A DNA stretch of 64,000 nt, from NCBI RefSeq assembly GCF_001468285.1, contig NZ_LNSB01000010.1, forward strand, positions 45,018 to 109,017, written 5' to 3'. The notes below the pieces were generated by a model, which did not search any database, was not told the origin of the DNA, and saw nothing but the letters and a program-made list of their open reading frames with translations. The DNA is from Sphingopyxis sp. HIX (GTDB lineage: Bacteria; Pseudomonadota; Alphaproteobacteria; Sphingomonadales; Sphingomonadaceae). The position numbers and the translations under genes are program-made. Of the stretch, positions 1 to 8,305 are shown piece after piece. The first letter of the stretch is position 1, and each line of letters starts with the position of its first letter.

Positions 1-1
1 A

Positions 2-1342
2 TGCGAAGATGTGATGCTCCCCTTCTGGGACGAATGCAGCGACGAATCGCGGCTGAACGGCATCCCGCGCGCGCTGACCGACGAATTTTTCACCCTCGAC
101 GGCGAACAGATCCCCAACCCGCTGCGCTCCTTCGTGCTGCCGATGGCGATCGACGACCAGGTGTCGAACGACGGCAAGCTGTACAGCAAGCCGCTGCATT
201 ACGAGACGGTCCGCTTCCCGCTATCGGGGCTGGTCGGCACGCCCGAAGCCATCGCGGCAACGGCGGCGCACAATGCGCAGTACAGCAATTATGAAGACCG
301 CACGAAGCTGCTCAACATCAACATCTCGGCCTGGCTCAACTTCGCCTTCGAGATCGACGGAAGCCCGCGCGGCGAGATCTATTCCAAATTCGTCGCCTGC
401 CTTGATGCGCCCAACTACACGCTCTTCTCGAACACGACCTCGATGGGCGCGTGGAACAAGGCGAACCCCGCGAACAAGATCATGGCGCTCGAATCGCCGC
501 ATAATTTCATGCATCTCGCGGTCGGCGGCTATGACGTCCAGAACAACCCCAACCCGGGCAACGATGGCGACAGCACGCTGATCGCGGGCGCCAACGGCGA
601 CATGGGCGAGAACGACACCGCGGCGCTCGACCCGATCTTCTTCTTCCACCACTGCTTCATCGATTACACCTTCCATGTCTGGCAGGTGCGCAATTTCGCG
701 TTCGGGGGGTTCACGATCGACACGAACGACCCGGGCGCGCATTACAGCAGCAACAGCCCGCCGCCCGCCGACGGCAACCCCGACGATGTCTTGTCGATGG
801 ACAGCCCGCTCCAGCCCTTCATGCTCGACGACGGGTCGCGCTATTTCACGTCGGCCGATTGCGTCCAGATCCTGAACCAGCTCGGCTACAGCTATGGCCC
901 CGGCTCGCTCGACAAATATATGACGCGCGACGCGCCGACCGAACTCGCGGCGATCGCGGGCGCCCCGGGACGTACCGTCCGTGTCGACGGCATCGACCGA
1001 TCGAAAATCCGCGGCTCCTTCATCATCGAGGCCTATGCCGAAGTCGACGGCGAGCTGAAATCGCTCGGCCACGAACCGGTGCTCAGCCGCTGGCAGGTCG
1101 GCGGCTGCGCCAATTGCCAGACGCACCTCAAGGTCCGCGCCGACTTCAACCTGCCGCCCGCCCCCGCGGCCCAGCTCGACGCGCTGGCGAGCACCGCGCC
1201 CGACTCGCCGCCGGTCTATGTGTCCGTGCGCACCCGCGAGGGTTCGCTCCACCATAATATCGGCGGACCCGCGCTGCTCGGCGCGGCCGATGATGCCTCG
1301 CTCGCCGAGGCCCAGCCGGCCTTCACGGTCGACATCGTGTGA
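2..1342 (+). CDS. Tyrosinase-like copper oxidase, 5' end outside window
   Basis: Type-3 copper protein of the tyrosinase/polyphenol oxidase family, which oxidises phenols to o-quinones. The second copper site is visible: an HxxxH in SPHNFMH (about residues 164-168 from the GTG at 11) and the family FFHHxxID segment (about 211-218). The sequence begins at LPFWD, which normally follows the first copper site, and the frame is open to the window edge, so the CuA histidines must lie upstream and the GTG at 11 is not the true start. The C-terminal region after about residue 300 carries a GGCANC cysteine pair resembling the extra domain of longer polyphenol oxidases. The stop overlaps a GTG in the frame of the DJ-1 gene, so the two are probably cotranscribed. 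Confidence 0.8.
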   Translation, partial: CEDVMLPFWDECSDESRLNGIPRALTDEFFTLDGEQIPNPLRSFVLPMAIDDQVSNDGKLYSKPLHYETVRFPLSGLVGTPEAIAATAAHNAQYSNYEDRTKLLNINISAWLNFAFEIDGSPRGEIYSKFVACLDAPNYTLFSNTTSMGAWNKANPANKIMALESPHNFMHLAVGGYDVQNNPNPGNDGDSTLIAGANGDMGENDTAALDPIFFFHHCFIDYTFHVWQVRNFAFGGFTIDTNDPGAHYSSNSPPPADGNPDDVLSMDSPLQPFMLDDGSRYFTSADCVQILNQLGYSYGPGSLDKYMTRDAPTELAAIAGAPGRTVRVDGIDRSKIRGSFIIEAYAEVDGELKSLGHEPVLSRWQVGGCANCQTHLKVRADFNLPPAPAAQLDALASTAPDSPPVYVSVRTREGSLHHNIGGPALLGAADDASLAEAQPAFTVDIV

Positions 1343-1368
1343 GCGGCGCCAAGCAGGAGGGTTCGACC

Positions 1369-1998
1369 ATGCGCATCGTCATCCCCGTCTATCCCGAGGT
1401 CGACCTGCTCGACGTCTGCGGGCCGTCCGAAATGTTCAACTGGGCGAAGTTCGACGTCGCGCTGGTCGCGGCCGACCCTGGCCCGATCACCTTCAACAAC
1501 GGCTTCCAGTTCAACGTCACCGCAGGGCTCGACAGCGTCACCCCCTGCGACGCGCTCTGGGTGCCGGGCGGCGAGCCCGACGCGCTGCAGGCGATCATGT
1601 TCGGCAGCGACCGCCGCTACCAGCAGTTCATCACCGCGCAGGCGGCGCAGGCGCGCTATGTCTGCTCGGTATGCGAGGGCGCGCTGCTCGTCGCCCACGC
1701 GGGGCTGCTCGACGGCTATAATGTCACGACGCACTGGGCCTTCATTCCCTATCTGCTGCAAAATTACCCGGCGATCAGCGTCGCGCCCGGCCATCCGCGC
1801 TTCGTCCTCGACCGCAACCGCCTGACCGGCGGCGGCATCTCGTCGGGGCTCGACGAGGCGCTGCAGCTCATCGCGCTGCTCGGCGGCGAAGAGCTTGCGG
1901 TCGACGTCCAGCAATCGACGCAATATTATCCGCAGCCTCCGGTCCACAGCGAGATCCCCAATATCATCCAGTCGCCGATGCCGCCGGTGCCTGCCTGA
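1369..1998 (+). CDS. DJ-1/PfpI family protein, isonitrile hydratase-like
   Basis: A 209-residue class I glutamine amidotransferase-like protein of the DJ-1/PfpI superfamily. The nucleophile elbow is SVCEGALL with the predicted catalytic Cys at about 102, followed by the AGLLDG segment typical of isonitrile hydratase (InhA) and GlxA-type proteins. There is no AraC DNA-binding domain, so this is a stand-alone enzyme. The ATG at 1369 is chosen because a perfect AGGAGG lies 8 nt upstream; an in-frame GTG at 1339 lacks this. It directly follows the tyrosinase gene. The substrate is unknown: isonitrile, glyoxal or a quinone-derived adduct are all possible. Confidence 0.8.
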   Translation: MRIVIPVYPEVDLLDVCGPSEMFNWAKFDVALVAADPGPITFNNGFQFNVTAGLDSVTPCDALWVPGGEPDALQAIMFGSDRRYQQFITAQAAQARYVCSVCEGALLVAHAGLLDGYNVTTHWAFIPYLLQNYPAISVAPGHPRFVLDRNRLTGGGISSGLDEALQLIALLGGEELAVDVQQSTQYYPQPPVHSEIPNIIQSPMPPVPA

Positions 1999-2086
1999 CA
2001 ATCGGCCGAACGCGCCGATTGGGGCGGCCGCGAGCGGGCCAGAAATCGCTGTCCTAACGCCCGTGGCCGTCCTAGCCTTTGCCGCG

Positions 2087-3586
2087 ATGGATCGAACCGC
2101 TCCCAAAAGGCGTTCGCCGCTGCCCGCCGCCCTGCTGCTGGCGGCGGTCGCGCTTACCGGCTGCAACCCCGCCAAGGGCGGCGACGAGGCGCCGCCGCGC
2201 GCGACCGATACCGCGCCCTCACCCTCGCAGACCTCGCTGATCGCAGTGCCGATCGACGCCGACATCGGCCCGCTGAAGCGCGAACTCGAGCGCGCGGTGC
2301 CGCGGACCCTGTGGACGATCGACCGCCGCGAGAAAGCGTGCGTCGCGCCGCAGCGGGTCAAGGTCTTCGGCAAGAAGGTCAAGGTCACCCCCGCCATCCC
2401 CTGCACCATCGTCGGGCAGGTGACGCGCGGACCGCTGCGGCTGCGCGGCGAGGGCGACGAGATCGTCGTCGACGTGCCGATCAACGCGACGATCAGCGCG
2501 CGCGACGTCGGCGGGGTGCTGAAGGGCGAGACCGCGACCGGCGCCGCGCTGGCGCATGCGCGCGTGCGGATCGAGCTGACCCCCGACTGGAGGACCCGCG
2601 GCCGCGCGCGCATCACCTATGGCTGGACCAGGACGCCGGGGATCGATTTCCTCGGCAAGAGGATCACCTTCACCGACGAGGCCGACGCCAAGCTCAAACC
2701 CGTCGTTGCGGGGGTCGAGCGCGAGGTGAACCGCGAAATCGCGAAGATCGACATCCGGCGACAGGCGGCCGAGGTCTGGCGCCAGAGCTTCACCACGCTC
2801 GAGCTCAACCGCGAGAACCCGCCCGTGTGGATGCGCGTGACGCCGCAGCGCATCCTCTACGGCGGCTATCGGCTGAACGGGCAGAAACTGAACCTCAACC
2901 TCGGGATCGAGGGGATTACCGAGACCTTCGTGTCGAGCCGCCCCGCCAACCCCTCGCCCACCCCGCTGCCCCGGCTGGTGCGCGAGGCGCCCAAGCCGCA
3001 TCTCGACGTGCGCGTGCCCGTGATCGCCGACTATGCCCAGCTCCAGCCGGTGGTCGACCGCGCGCTCGCCAAGCGCGCCAAGCGGCCCTTCGTGCTGCCC
3101 GAGCTGGGGCCGATGGACGTCGCCTTCGGCAAATCGACCATCTATGGCGCACCCGGCGGGCGGATCGCGGTCGGGGTCGATGTCGAGGCGCGGCTGCAGA
3201 GCCGCAAGGGCGAGCCGACGCGCGGGCGCATCTGGATGACCGCGATCCCGCGCAACGAAGCCGGGTCGGCCGAGGTTCGCTTCACCGACATATCGATCAA
3301 CGGCGACAGCGACGGCGTCGGCGGCGACTTGCTGATCCTGCTCGGGCGCAGCGAGGGTTTCGCACCGCTGATCGCCGATGCGCTGACGCAGAATTTCACC
3401 CGCGACCTTGAGGAGCTGCAGGGCAAGATCCGCCGCGCGGTGGGCCAGCGGCGCGAGGGCGCCTTCGTCATCCGCACGCATATCGACGGCTTCGCGACCG
3501 GCGAGATCAAGGCCTATGGCAACGGCCTCTACCTGCCCGTCCAGATGACCGGCGGCGCGGCGGTCGACTACCGGCCGGTCAAATAG
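2087..3586 (+). CDS. DUF4403 family lipoprotein
   Basis: A 499-residue predicted lipoprotein. The N-terminus has basic residues, a hydrophobic stretch and an LTGC lipobox with Cys at about 26, then a Pro/Ala-rich linker. The body matches the DUF4403 type: long beta-rich repeats with conserved stretches such as GIDFLGKRITF and GITETFVSSRP. Function is unknown; the family is found at the envelope of Gram-negative bacteria. The ATG at 2087 is preferred because it starts the signal peptide; an upstream in-frame extension overlaps the preceding gene. It converges with the phosphate transporter gene with one base between the stops. Confidence 0.7.
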   Translation: MDRTAPKRRSPLPAALLLAAVALTGCNPAKGGDEAPPRATDTAPSPSQTSLIAVPIDADIGPLKRELERAVPRTLWTIDRREKACVAPQRVKVFGKKVKVTPAIPCTIVGQVTRGPLRLRGEGDEIVVDVPINATISARDVGGVLKGETATGAALAHARVRIELTPDWRTRGRARITYGWTRTPGIDFLGKRITFTDEADAKLKPVVAGVEREVNREIAKIDIRRQAAEVWRQSFTTLELNRENPPVWMRVTPQRILYGGYRLNGQKLNLNLGIEGITETFVSSRPANPSPTPLPRLVREAPKPHLDVRVPVIADYAQLQPVVDRALAKRAKRPFVLPELGPMDVAFGKSTIYGAPGGRIAVGVDVEARLQSRKGEPTRGRIWMTAIPRNEAGSAEVRFTDISINGDSDGVGGDLLILLGRSEGFAPLIADALTQNFTRDLEELQGKIRRAVGQRREGAFVIRTHIDGFATGEIKAYGNGLYLPVQMTGGAAVDYRPVK

Positions 3587-3587
3587 G

Positions 3588-4601
3588 TCAGAACAGCCGC
3601 GTGATCGCGTAGAAGAGCGCCGCGACGATCGCGCTCGCCGGGATGGTGATGAACCACGCCGCGATGACATTGCCCGCGACGCCCCAGCGCACCGCACTCG
3701 CGCGGCGCGCGACGCCGGCGCCGATGATGCTGCCGGTGATCGTGTGCGTCGTCGATACCGGGATGCCGAGCAGGCTGGCGGTGAAGACCATGATCGACCC
3801 GCCGGTCGAGGCGGCGAAGCCCTGGTGGTGCGACAGCTTGGTGATGCGCCCGCCCATCGTCTCGATGATCTTCCACCCGCCCGACAGCGTACCCAGCGCG
3901 ATCGCGACATAGCAGCTGAACGCCACCCAGTGCGGGACATGGAATTCGCCCTGCAGGTAGCCGGTCGAATAGAGCAGCACCGCGATGATCCCCATCGTCT
4001 TCTGCGCGTCGTTCAGCCCGTGGCTGATCGAATAGGCCGCCGACGAAAAGAGATGGAGATGCCGGAAGGTCTTTTCGGCGAATTTCGCGGTCGCCCGGTG
4101 CAGCGCCCAGCTGCTGACCAGCATCACCAGCATCGCGAGCAACATGCCGAGCATCGGCGACAGGAAGATCGCGATGACGGTCTTGTTGAGCCCGGTCCAC
4201 TCGATCCCCTCGAACCCCGCATGCGCGACGCCCGCGCCGACGATGCCGCCAACGAGCGCATGGCTCGACGAGGAGGGGATGCCCTTGAGCCAGGTCACGA
4301 CGTTCCAGAACATCGCGCCGACCAGCGCGCCGAACACTACCGCGGGGGTCACCAGATCCTTGTCGATGATCCCCTTGCCGATCGTCTCGGCGACCTTGTG
4401 CAGCTCGGGGAAGATGATCGACAGGAAGTAAGCGGCGAAGTTGAAGAAGGCGGCGAAGAGCACCGCCTGCACCGGGCGCAGCAGCCGCGTCGCGACGACC
4501 GTCGCGATGCTGTTCGCGGCGTCGTGCAGCCCGTTCAGGAAGTCGAATGCCAGCGCCAGGATGACGAGGCCGACGAGGAGCGGAAAAGCGAGTTCGTGCA
4601 T
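3588..4601 (-). CDS. pit: Low-affinity inorganic phosphate transporter, Pit family
   Basis: A 337-residue polytopic inner-membrane protein of the PiT family, which takes up metal-phosphate using the proton gradient. Both inverted-repeat signatures are present: NGLHDAANSIAT at about 23-34, and SHGLNDAQKTMG in the second half. Length suits the compact bacterial Pit class. It starts 15 nt after the NUDIX-DUF47 gene, and DUF47 proteins are classic Pit partners, so the pair forms an operon that controls phosphate entry. Confidence 0.93.
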   Translation of the reverse strand: MHELAFPLLVGLVILALAFDFLNGLHDAANSIATVVATRLLRPVQAVLFAAFFNFAAYFLSIIFPELHKVAETIGKGIIDKDLVTPAVVFGALVGAMFWNVVTWLKGIPSSSSHALVGGIVGAGVAHAGFEGIEWTGLNKTVIAIFLSPMLGMLLAMLVMLVSSWALHRATAKFAEKTFRHLHLFSSAAYSISHGLNDAQKTMGIIAVLLYSTGYLQGEFHVPHWVAFSCYVAIALGTLSGGWKIIETMGGRITKLSHHQGFAASTGGSIMVFTASLLGIPVSTTHTITGSIIGAGVARRASAVRWGVAGNVIAAWFITIPASAIVAALFYAITRLF

Positions 4602-4616
4602 GAAGGGCGCCCCCGC

Positions 4617-5741
4617 CTAGGCGTGGTCGATGACCAGGCCGTCGATCTCGTTCGCGACATCCTCGAAGCTGTCGGTGACGCGTTCGAGGTGGCGGAACAG
4701 TTCGCGCGCGATCAGGAAGCGCGTCGGGTTCGCCTCGCCATGCTCGCGGAACAGGCGCTTGAGCCCGGCGGCGTGGATCTCGTCGGCATGGCCCTCCATC
4801 CGCACCAGCCGCTCGGTAAGCTCGTGGAGGCGCGGGCCGTTGGCGCCGATGTTGCGCAGCAGCGGCAGCGCCTCGGCGGTCAGGCGCGCGGCGTCGACGA
4901 TGATCCCCGCGATGTCGCGCATCTCGGGCTCGAACTCGGTGACGTCGTACAGGTCGACCGCGCCCGCGGTCTTCTGCATCTCGTCGATCGCGTCGTCCAT
5001 CGAGGCGATCAGGTCGGTGATCGCGCCGCGGTCGAACGGGGTCAGGAAGGTCCGGCGAACGGTCTGCAGCACTTCGCGGGTGATCGCGTCGGCGTCATGC
5101 TCGCGCTCGATGATCTCGCGGACATGGTCGGCCATGCCCTCGCCGCCCTGCAACATGCGCGACAGCGCATTGGCCCCTGCTACCAGCGTCGCGGCGTGGC
5201 TTTCGAACAATTCGAAGAAATTTCCCTGTCGCGGCAGCAAACGCTGAAACCATGCGAACATCCAGCTAACCCCTGTCTTGTCGGCCACATTTTGAACGGC
5301 GCCGCGCGGCTGGGCGACGGCACGAAAGCCCCCGTCGCCGAACGAGCGGATCATCGCCTGCAGGTCGGGTTCCTCGACCGCCGCGGCGGCGTCGCGGAAC
5401 GAAAACCACCGCCGGTCGCGTTCGTCCATTTCTTTCCACTCGGCGAGTTCGTTGGTCACGGCGAGCGGAAACACCTCGACCTGGTACATGATCGACGCGC
5501 CATTGGCGCGGCGCTTGCGATATTCATAGCTGCCGATCGGCGTCGGGCACACCGCGCCGATCACCCCCGCTTCCTCCTCGGCCTCGATCGCCGCGGCGGC
5601 ATGGCGCTCCATGCCGGTCAGCGGATTGCCCTTTGGCACCACCCAGCGCTTGGTCTCGCGCGAGGTGATCAGCAGGATCTCGGTCGGCCCGTCCTGCGCG
5701 GGTCCGCTGAACCGATAGGGAAGGACGGCAATCTGACGCAA
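4617..5741 (-). CDS. NUDIX hydrolase fused to DUF47 Pit-accessory domain
   Basis: A single open frame of 374 residues with two domains. Residues 1 to about 135 form a NUDIX hydrolase of the DIPP-like type: WVVPKGNP, then a Nudix box whose acidic residues E53, E56 and E57 are intact in EAEEEAGV, while the usual Arg is Ile. Such enzymes cut diadenosine polyphosphates, inositol pyrophosphates or related compounds. Residues from 161 (MFAWFQRLLP) to the end are a PhoU-like DUF47 protein, a helical partner of Pit transporters. An AGGGG lies 8 nt before the ATG of Met161 (at 5261), so a separate DUF47 product could also be made by internal initiation. No stop separates the domains. It lies immediately upstream of pit. 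Confidence 0.85.
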   Translation of the reverse strand: MRQIAVLPYRFSGPAQDGPTEILLITSRETKRWVVPKGNPLTGMERHAAAAIEAEEEAGVIGAVCPTPIGSYEYRKRRANGASIMYQVEVFPLAVTNELAEWKEMDERDRRWFSFRDAAAAVEEPDLQAMIRSFGDGGFRAVAQPRGAVQNVADKTGVSWMFAWFQRLLPRQGNFFELFESHAATLVAGANALSRMLQGGEGMADHVREIIEREHDADAITREVLQTVRRTFLTPFDRGAITDLIASMDDAIDEMQKTAGAVDLYDVTEFEPEMRDIAGIIVDAARLTAEALPLLRNIGANGPRLHELTERLVRMEGHADEIHAAGLKRLFREHGEANPTRFLIARELFRHLERVTDSFEDVANEIDGLVIDHA

Positions 5742-5939
5742 GGAATCGATCCCTTTCTAAAGGGGCTTGGGGCGGGTCGCGGCCGCATGGTTACAAATTG
5801 GTTTCGCCTCTATGACGATTTTGTGACAGCCACAAGCGAAGCCGGTGGCGCTAGCCTCACTTTCCGTAAACGTCAATTCGATTGCAAAATGCAACGCGGT
5901 GCGTAAGCTGCCTCCTAACGACAAATGGGAGACGAGATC

Positions 5940-7499
5940 ATGGCAGATAGTGCGACCATGGAACGCGCGAGCGGCGCGGCGGCTGCACCGGTCGATCAGG
6001 ATGTGCTGATCGTCGGCGCGGGCATTTCGGGCATCGGCATGGCCGTGCACCTGCAGGCGCACAGCCCCGACCGCAGCTTTACGCTCGTCGAGCGCCGCGC
6101 CGACCTCGGCGGCACCTGGGACCTGTTCCGCTATCCCGGCATCCGTTCGGACAGCGACATGCACACGCTGGGTTTCGTCTTCGAACCGTGGAAGCATGAA
6201 AAGTCGATCGCCGACGGCCCCGCGATCCTCGAATATCTGAACCGCATCGTCGACGAGCGCCACATCCGCGAGCGCATCCGCTTCGACCGCAAGGTCGTCG
6301 GCGCCGACTGGGACAGCGCGGCGGCGCGCTGGACGGTGACGATGGAGGATGCGGCCGGCGGCACCTCGACCACCACCGCGCGCTGGCTGTACCTCGGCGC
6401 GGGCTATTACGACTATGACTCGCCCTTCGACGCCAATTTCACCGGGCGCGACGATTTCCAGGGGCAGATCGTGCATCCGCAATTCTGGCCCAAGGACCTC
6501 GACTATGTCGGCAAGAAGGTCGTGGTGATCGGGTCGGGCGCAACCGCGGTGACGATCGTCCCCGCGATGACCGATCCCAAGAACGGCCCCGGCGCGGCGC
6601 ATGTCACGATGCTGCAGCGCACGCCGACCTGGTTCGCGATCCGCCCCGCAAAGGACGGCCTCGCCAATTTCCTGCGCAAGATCCTGCCCGAGCAGCTCGC
6701 GTACAAGATCACGCGCTTCAAGAATGTGAAGATGCAGGACATCGTCTTCCAGAAGGCGCGCGACAAGCCCGAGAAGGTCCGCGACTTCCTGACCAAGCAG
6801 GTGAAGAAGAACCTCGGCGACCGTTATGACGCCGAAGCCTTCACCCCGCCGTACAACCCGTGGGAGCAGCGGCTGTGCCTGGTCCCCGACGCCGATTTCT
6901 TCGAGGCGATCAAGCGCGACAAGGCGTCGGTGGTCACCGACCATATCGAGCGCTTCGATGCGACGGGCATCCAGCTCAAATCGGGCAAGCATCTCGACGC
7001 CGACATCATCGTCACCGCGACGGGGCTCAGCCTCGCGGTCGCAGGCAAAATTCCGGTGCGCGTCGACGGCGACCTCGTCGACTGGAGCGAGCATTTCTAC
7101 TACAAGGCGTGCATGTTCTCGAACGTGCCGAATTTCTCGGCGGTGTTCGGTTATCTCAACGCCAGCTGGACCCTGCGCGCCGATATCGTCGCCGAATATG
7201 TCTGCCGCGTGCTCAACCATATGCAGGCAACGGGGACGACGGTCGCGACGCCCGTCCTCGCCGATCCGGCGAGCCTGACCGAGGAGAATATCTTCGATTT
7301 CTCGTCGGGCTATATCCAGCGCTCGCTGCACATCATGCCCAAGAATGCCGACAGGCTGCCGTGGCGGCTCAACCAGAATTACCTGCAGGACCGCGTCGAC
7401 ATGCGCACCGGCGCGATCGAGGACGGCGTGCTCGGCTTCGGCAATGCCCGCGCTCCGGCCGCCGAGACCGAAGCCCCGGCGCTCGAAGCCGCCGAATGA
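5940..7499 (+). CDS. Flavin-containing Baeyer-Villiger-type monooxygenase
   Basis: A 519-residue class B flavoprotein monooxygenase, EthA-like. The FAD-binding GAGISGIG is at about 26-33, the NADPH-binding GSGATA at about 198-203, and between them FQGQIVHPQFW (about 173-183) fits the Baeyer-Villiger fingerprint FxGxxxHxxxW. These enzymes use NADPH and O2 to turn ketones into esters or lactones, or oxidise S/N atoms. The ATG at 5940 is preferred because GGGAGA lies 7 nt upstream; the in-frame ATG at 5925 sits on that ribosome-binding site. It stands alone, divergent from the phosphate operon across about 200 bp and convergent with the next gene. Substrate unknown. Confidence 0.88.
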   Translation: MADSATMERASGAAAAPVDQDVLIVGAGISGIGMAVHLQAHSPDRSFTLVERRADLGGTWDLFRYPGIRSDSDMHTLGFVFEPWKHEKSIADGPAILEYLNRIVDERHIRERIRFDRKVVGADWDSAAARWTVTMEDAAGGTSTTTARWLYLGAGYYDYDSPFDANFTGRDDFQGQIVHPQFWPKDLDYVGKKVVVIGSGATAVTIVPAMTDPKNGPGAAHVTMLQRTPTWFAIRPAKDGLANFLRKILPEQLAYKITRFKNVKMQDIVFQKARDKPEKVRDFLTKQVKKNLGDRYDAEAFTPPYNPWEQRLCLVPDADFFEAIKRDKASVVTDHIERFDATGIQLKSGKHLDADIIVTATGLSLAVAGKIPVRVDGDLVDWSEHFYYKACMFSNVPNFSAVFGYLNASWTLRADIVAEYVCRVLNHMQATGTTVATPVLADPASLTEENIFDFSSGYIQRSLHIMPKNADRLPWRLNQNYLQDRVDMRTGAIEDGVLGFGNARAPAAETEAPALEAAE

Positions 7500-8069
7500 T
7501 CAGGCGGGCGGAGCGGCGCGCTTGGCGCGGCTCCGCCTGACCAGCCAGAAGATCAGCCCGCCGATCGCGAGCAGCAGCAGTGGCGCAACGATCCGCGCCG
7601 TCTTCGCGCCCGCCTCATAGCTTTCGATGAGGGCCAGCGCCTCGGGCTTGGTCGAACTGCCGAGGACATTCCACTCGGTGATCTGCAGCGGCGCGTCGTT
7701 CTCGGCGAAGAAGCGCAGCGACACCGTGGTCCATTTCGCGCCCGAATGGCCGACGACGACGACCTCCTCCTGCCGCTGTTTGATGCCCGGTTCGGCATTG
7801 GTTTTCCACTCATAGGAAGCGAGCTGCCACGTCGCTTTCCCTTCGGGGCATTCGCGCGGGAGCAGCGGCGCGGCCTCGACCGCGGTGTTCGCGATCTCGG
7901 GATGGAGCAGGCTCACCGTGCTCGCGGGGTCGGTGCAGAAACGCTCGGCGATGCCGATGATCTCCTTCTGCCGCTCGGGCGAGACCAGCTTGTCGAGCGT
8001 CGCCTGGAAACTGCATCCCGCCATCAGCAGGGCCAGCAGCCCCAGAATGCCCGTAAAAATCGTCCGCAT
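7500..8069 (-). CDS. Lipoprotein with C-terminal membrane helix, unknown function
   Basis: A 189-residue protein not assigned to a family. The N-terminus is a lipoprotein signal ending in LLALLMAGC. The middle has conserved-looking segments (FCTDPASTVSLLHPEI; SGAKWTTVSLRFFAEND) and the C-terminus holds one hydrophobic helix (IVAPLLLLAIGGLIFWLV) followed by a basic tail. The ATG at 8069 follows a strong GGGGGAGG, so longer upstream frames are not the start. The combination of a lipid anchor and a C-terminal helix would fix both ends to membrane. Its stop abuts the stop of the monooxygenase gene. Confidence 0.6.
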   Translation of the reverse strand: MRTIFTGILGLLALLMAGCSFQATLDKLVSPERQKEIIGIAERFCTDPASTVSLLHPEIANTAVEAAPLLPRECPEGKATWQLASYEWKTNAEPGIKQRQEEVVVVGHSGAKWTTVSLRFFAENDAPLQITEWNVLGSSTKPEALALIESYEAGAKTARIVAPLLLLAIGGLIFWLVRRSRAKRAAPPA

Positions 8070-8268
8070 CGCAACCTCCCCCTGATGCCCGACCCGTGCC
8101 GATGATGACGAATCGCAGCCCGTGAATCCAGCGCCTTTGTGCCTGGTCCGCCGCACTCCCGCTGTGCCGCGGCGCACAGGCGGTCGCGCGATCCAACCAT
8201 ATTGGCAGCAATATTGTCGCGCTCCCGACTTTCTGGACACGCCAACGATATTTACTCTATTCACAAAC

Positions 8269-8274
8269 TATAAT
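8269..8274 (+). promoter_or_regulatory. Candidate -10 element upstream of the CxxCH lipoprotein gene
   Basis: A perfect TATAAT in an AT-rich patch, 31 bp before the ATG at 8306 and 17 bp before its GGGGGAGG site. No good -35 is visible at the right spacing, so an activator may be needed. A short palindrome, ATATTG-N4-CAATAT (8199-8214), lies about 55 bp upstream and could be an operator. Confidence 0.4.
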
Positions 8275-8305
8275 AGTCTGCCTGCGATCAGGGGGAGGTC
8301 GCATC

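Noticed and set aside
3744..5906. A 720-codon open frame on the plus strand opposite pit and the NUDIX-DUF47 gene
   Set aside because: Antisense shadow in high-GC DNA: Arg/Asp/His-rich low-complexity translation with no domain, opposite two well-supported genes.
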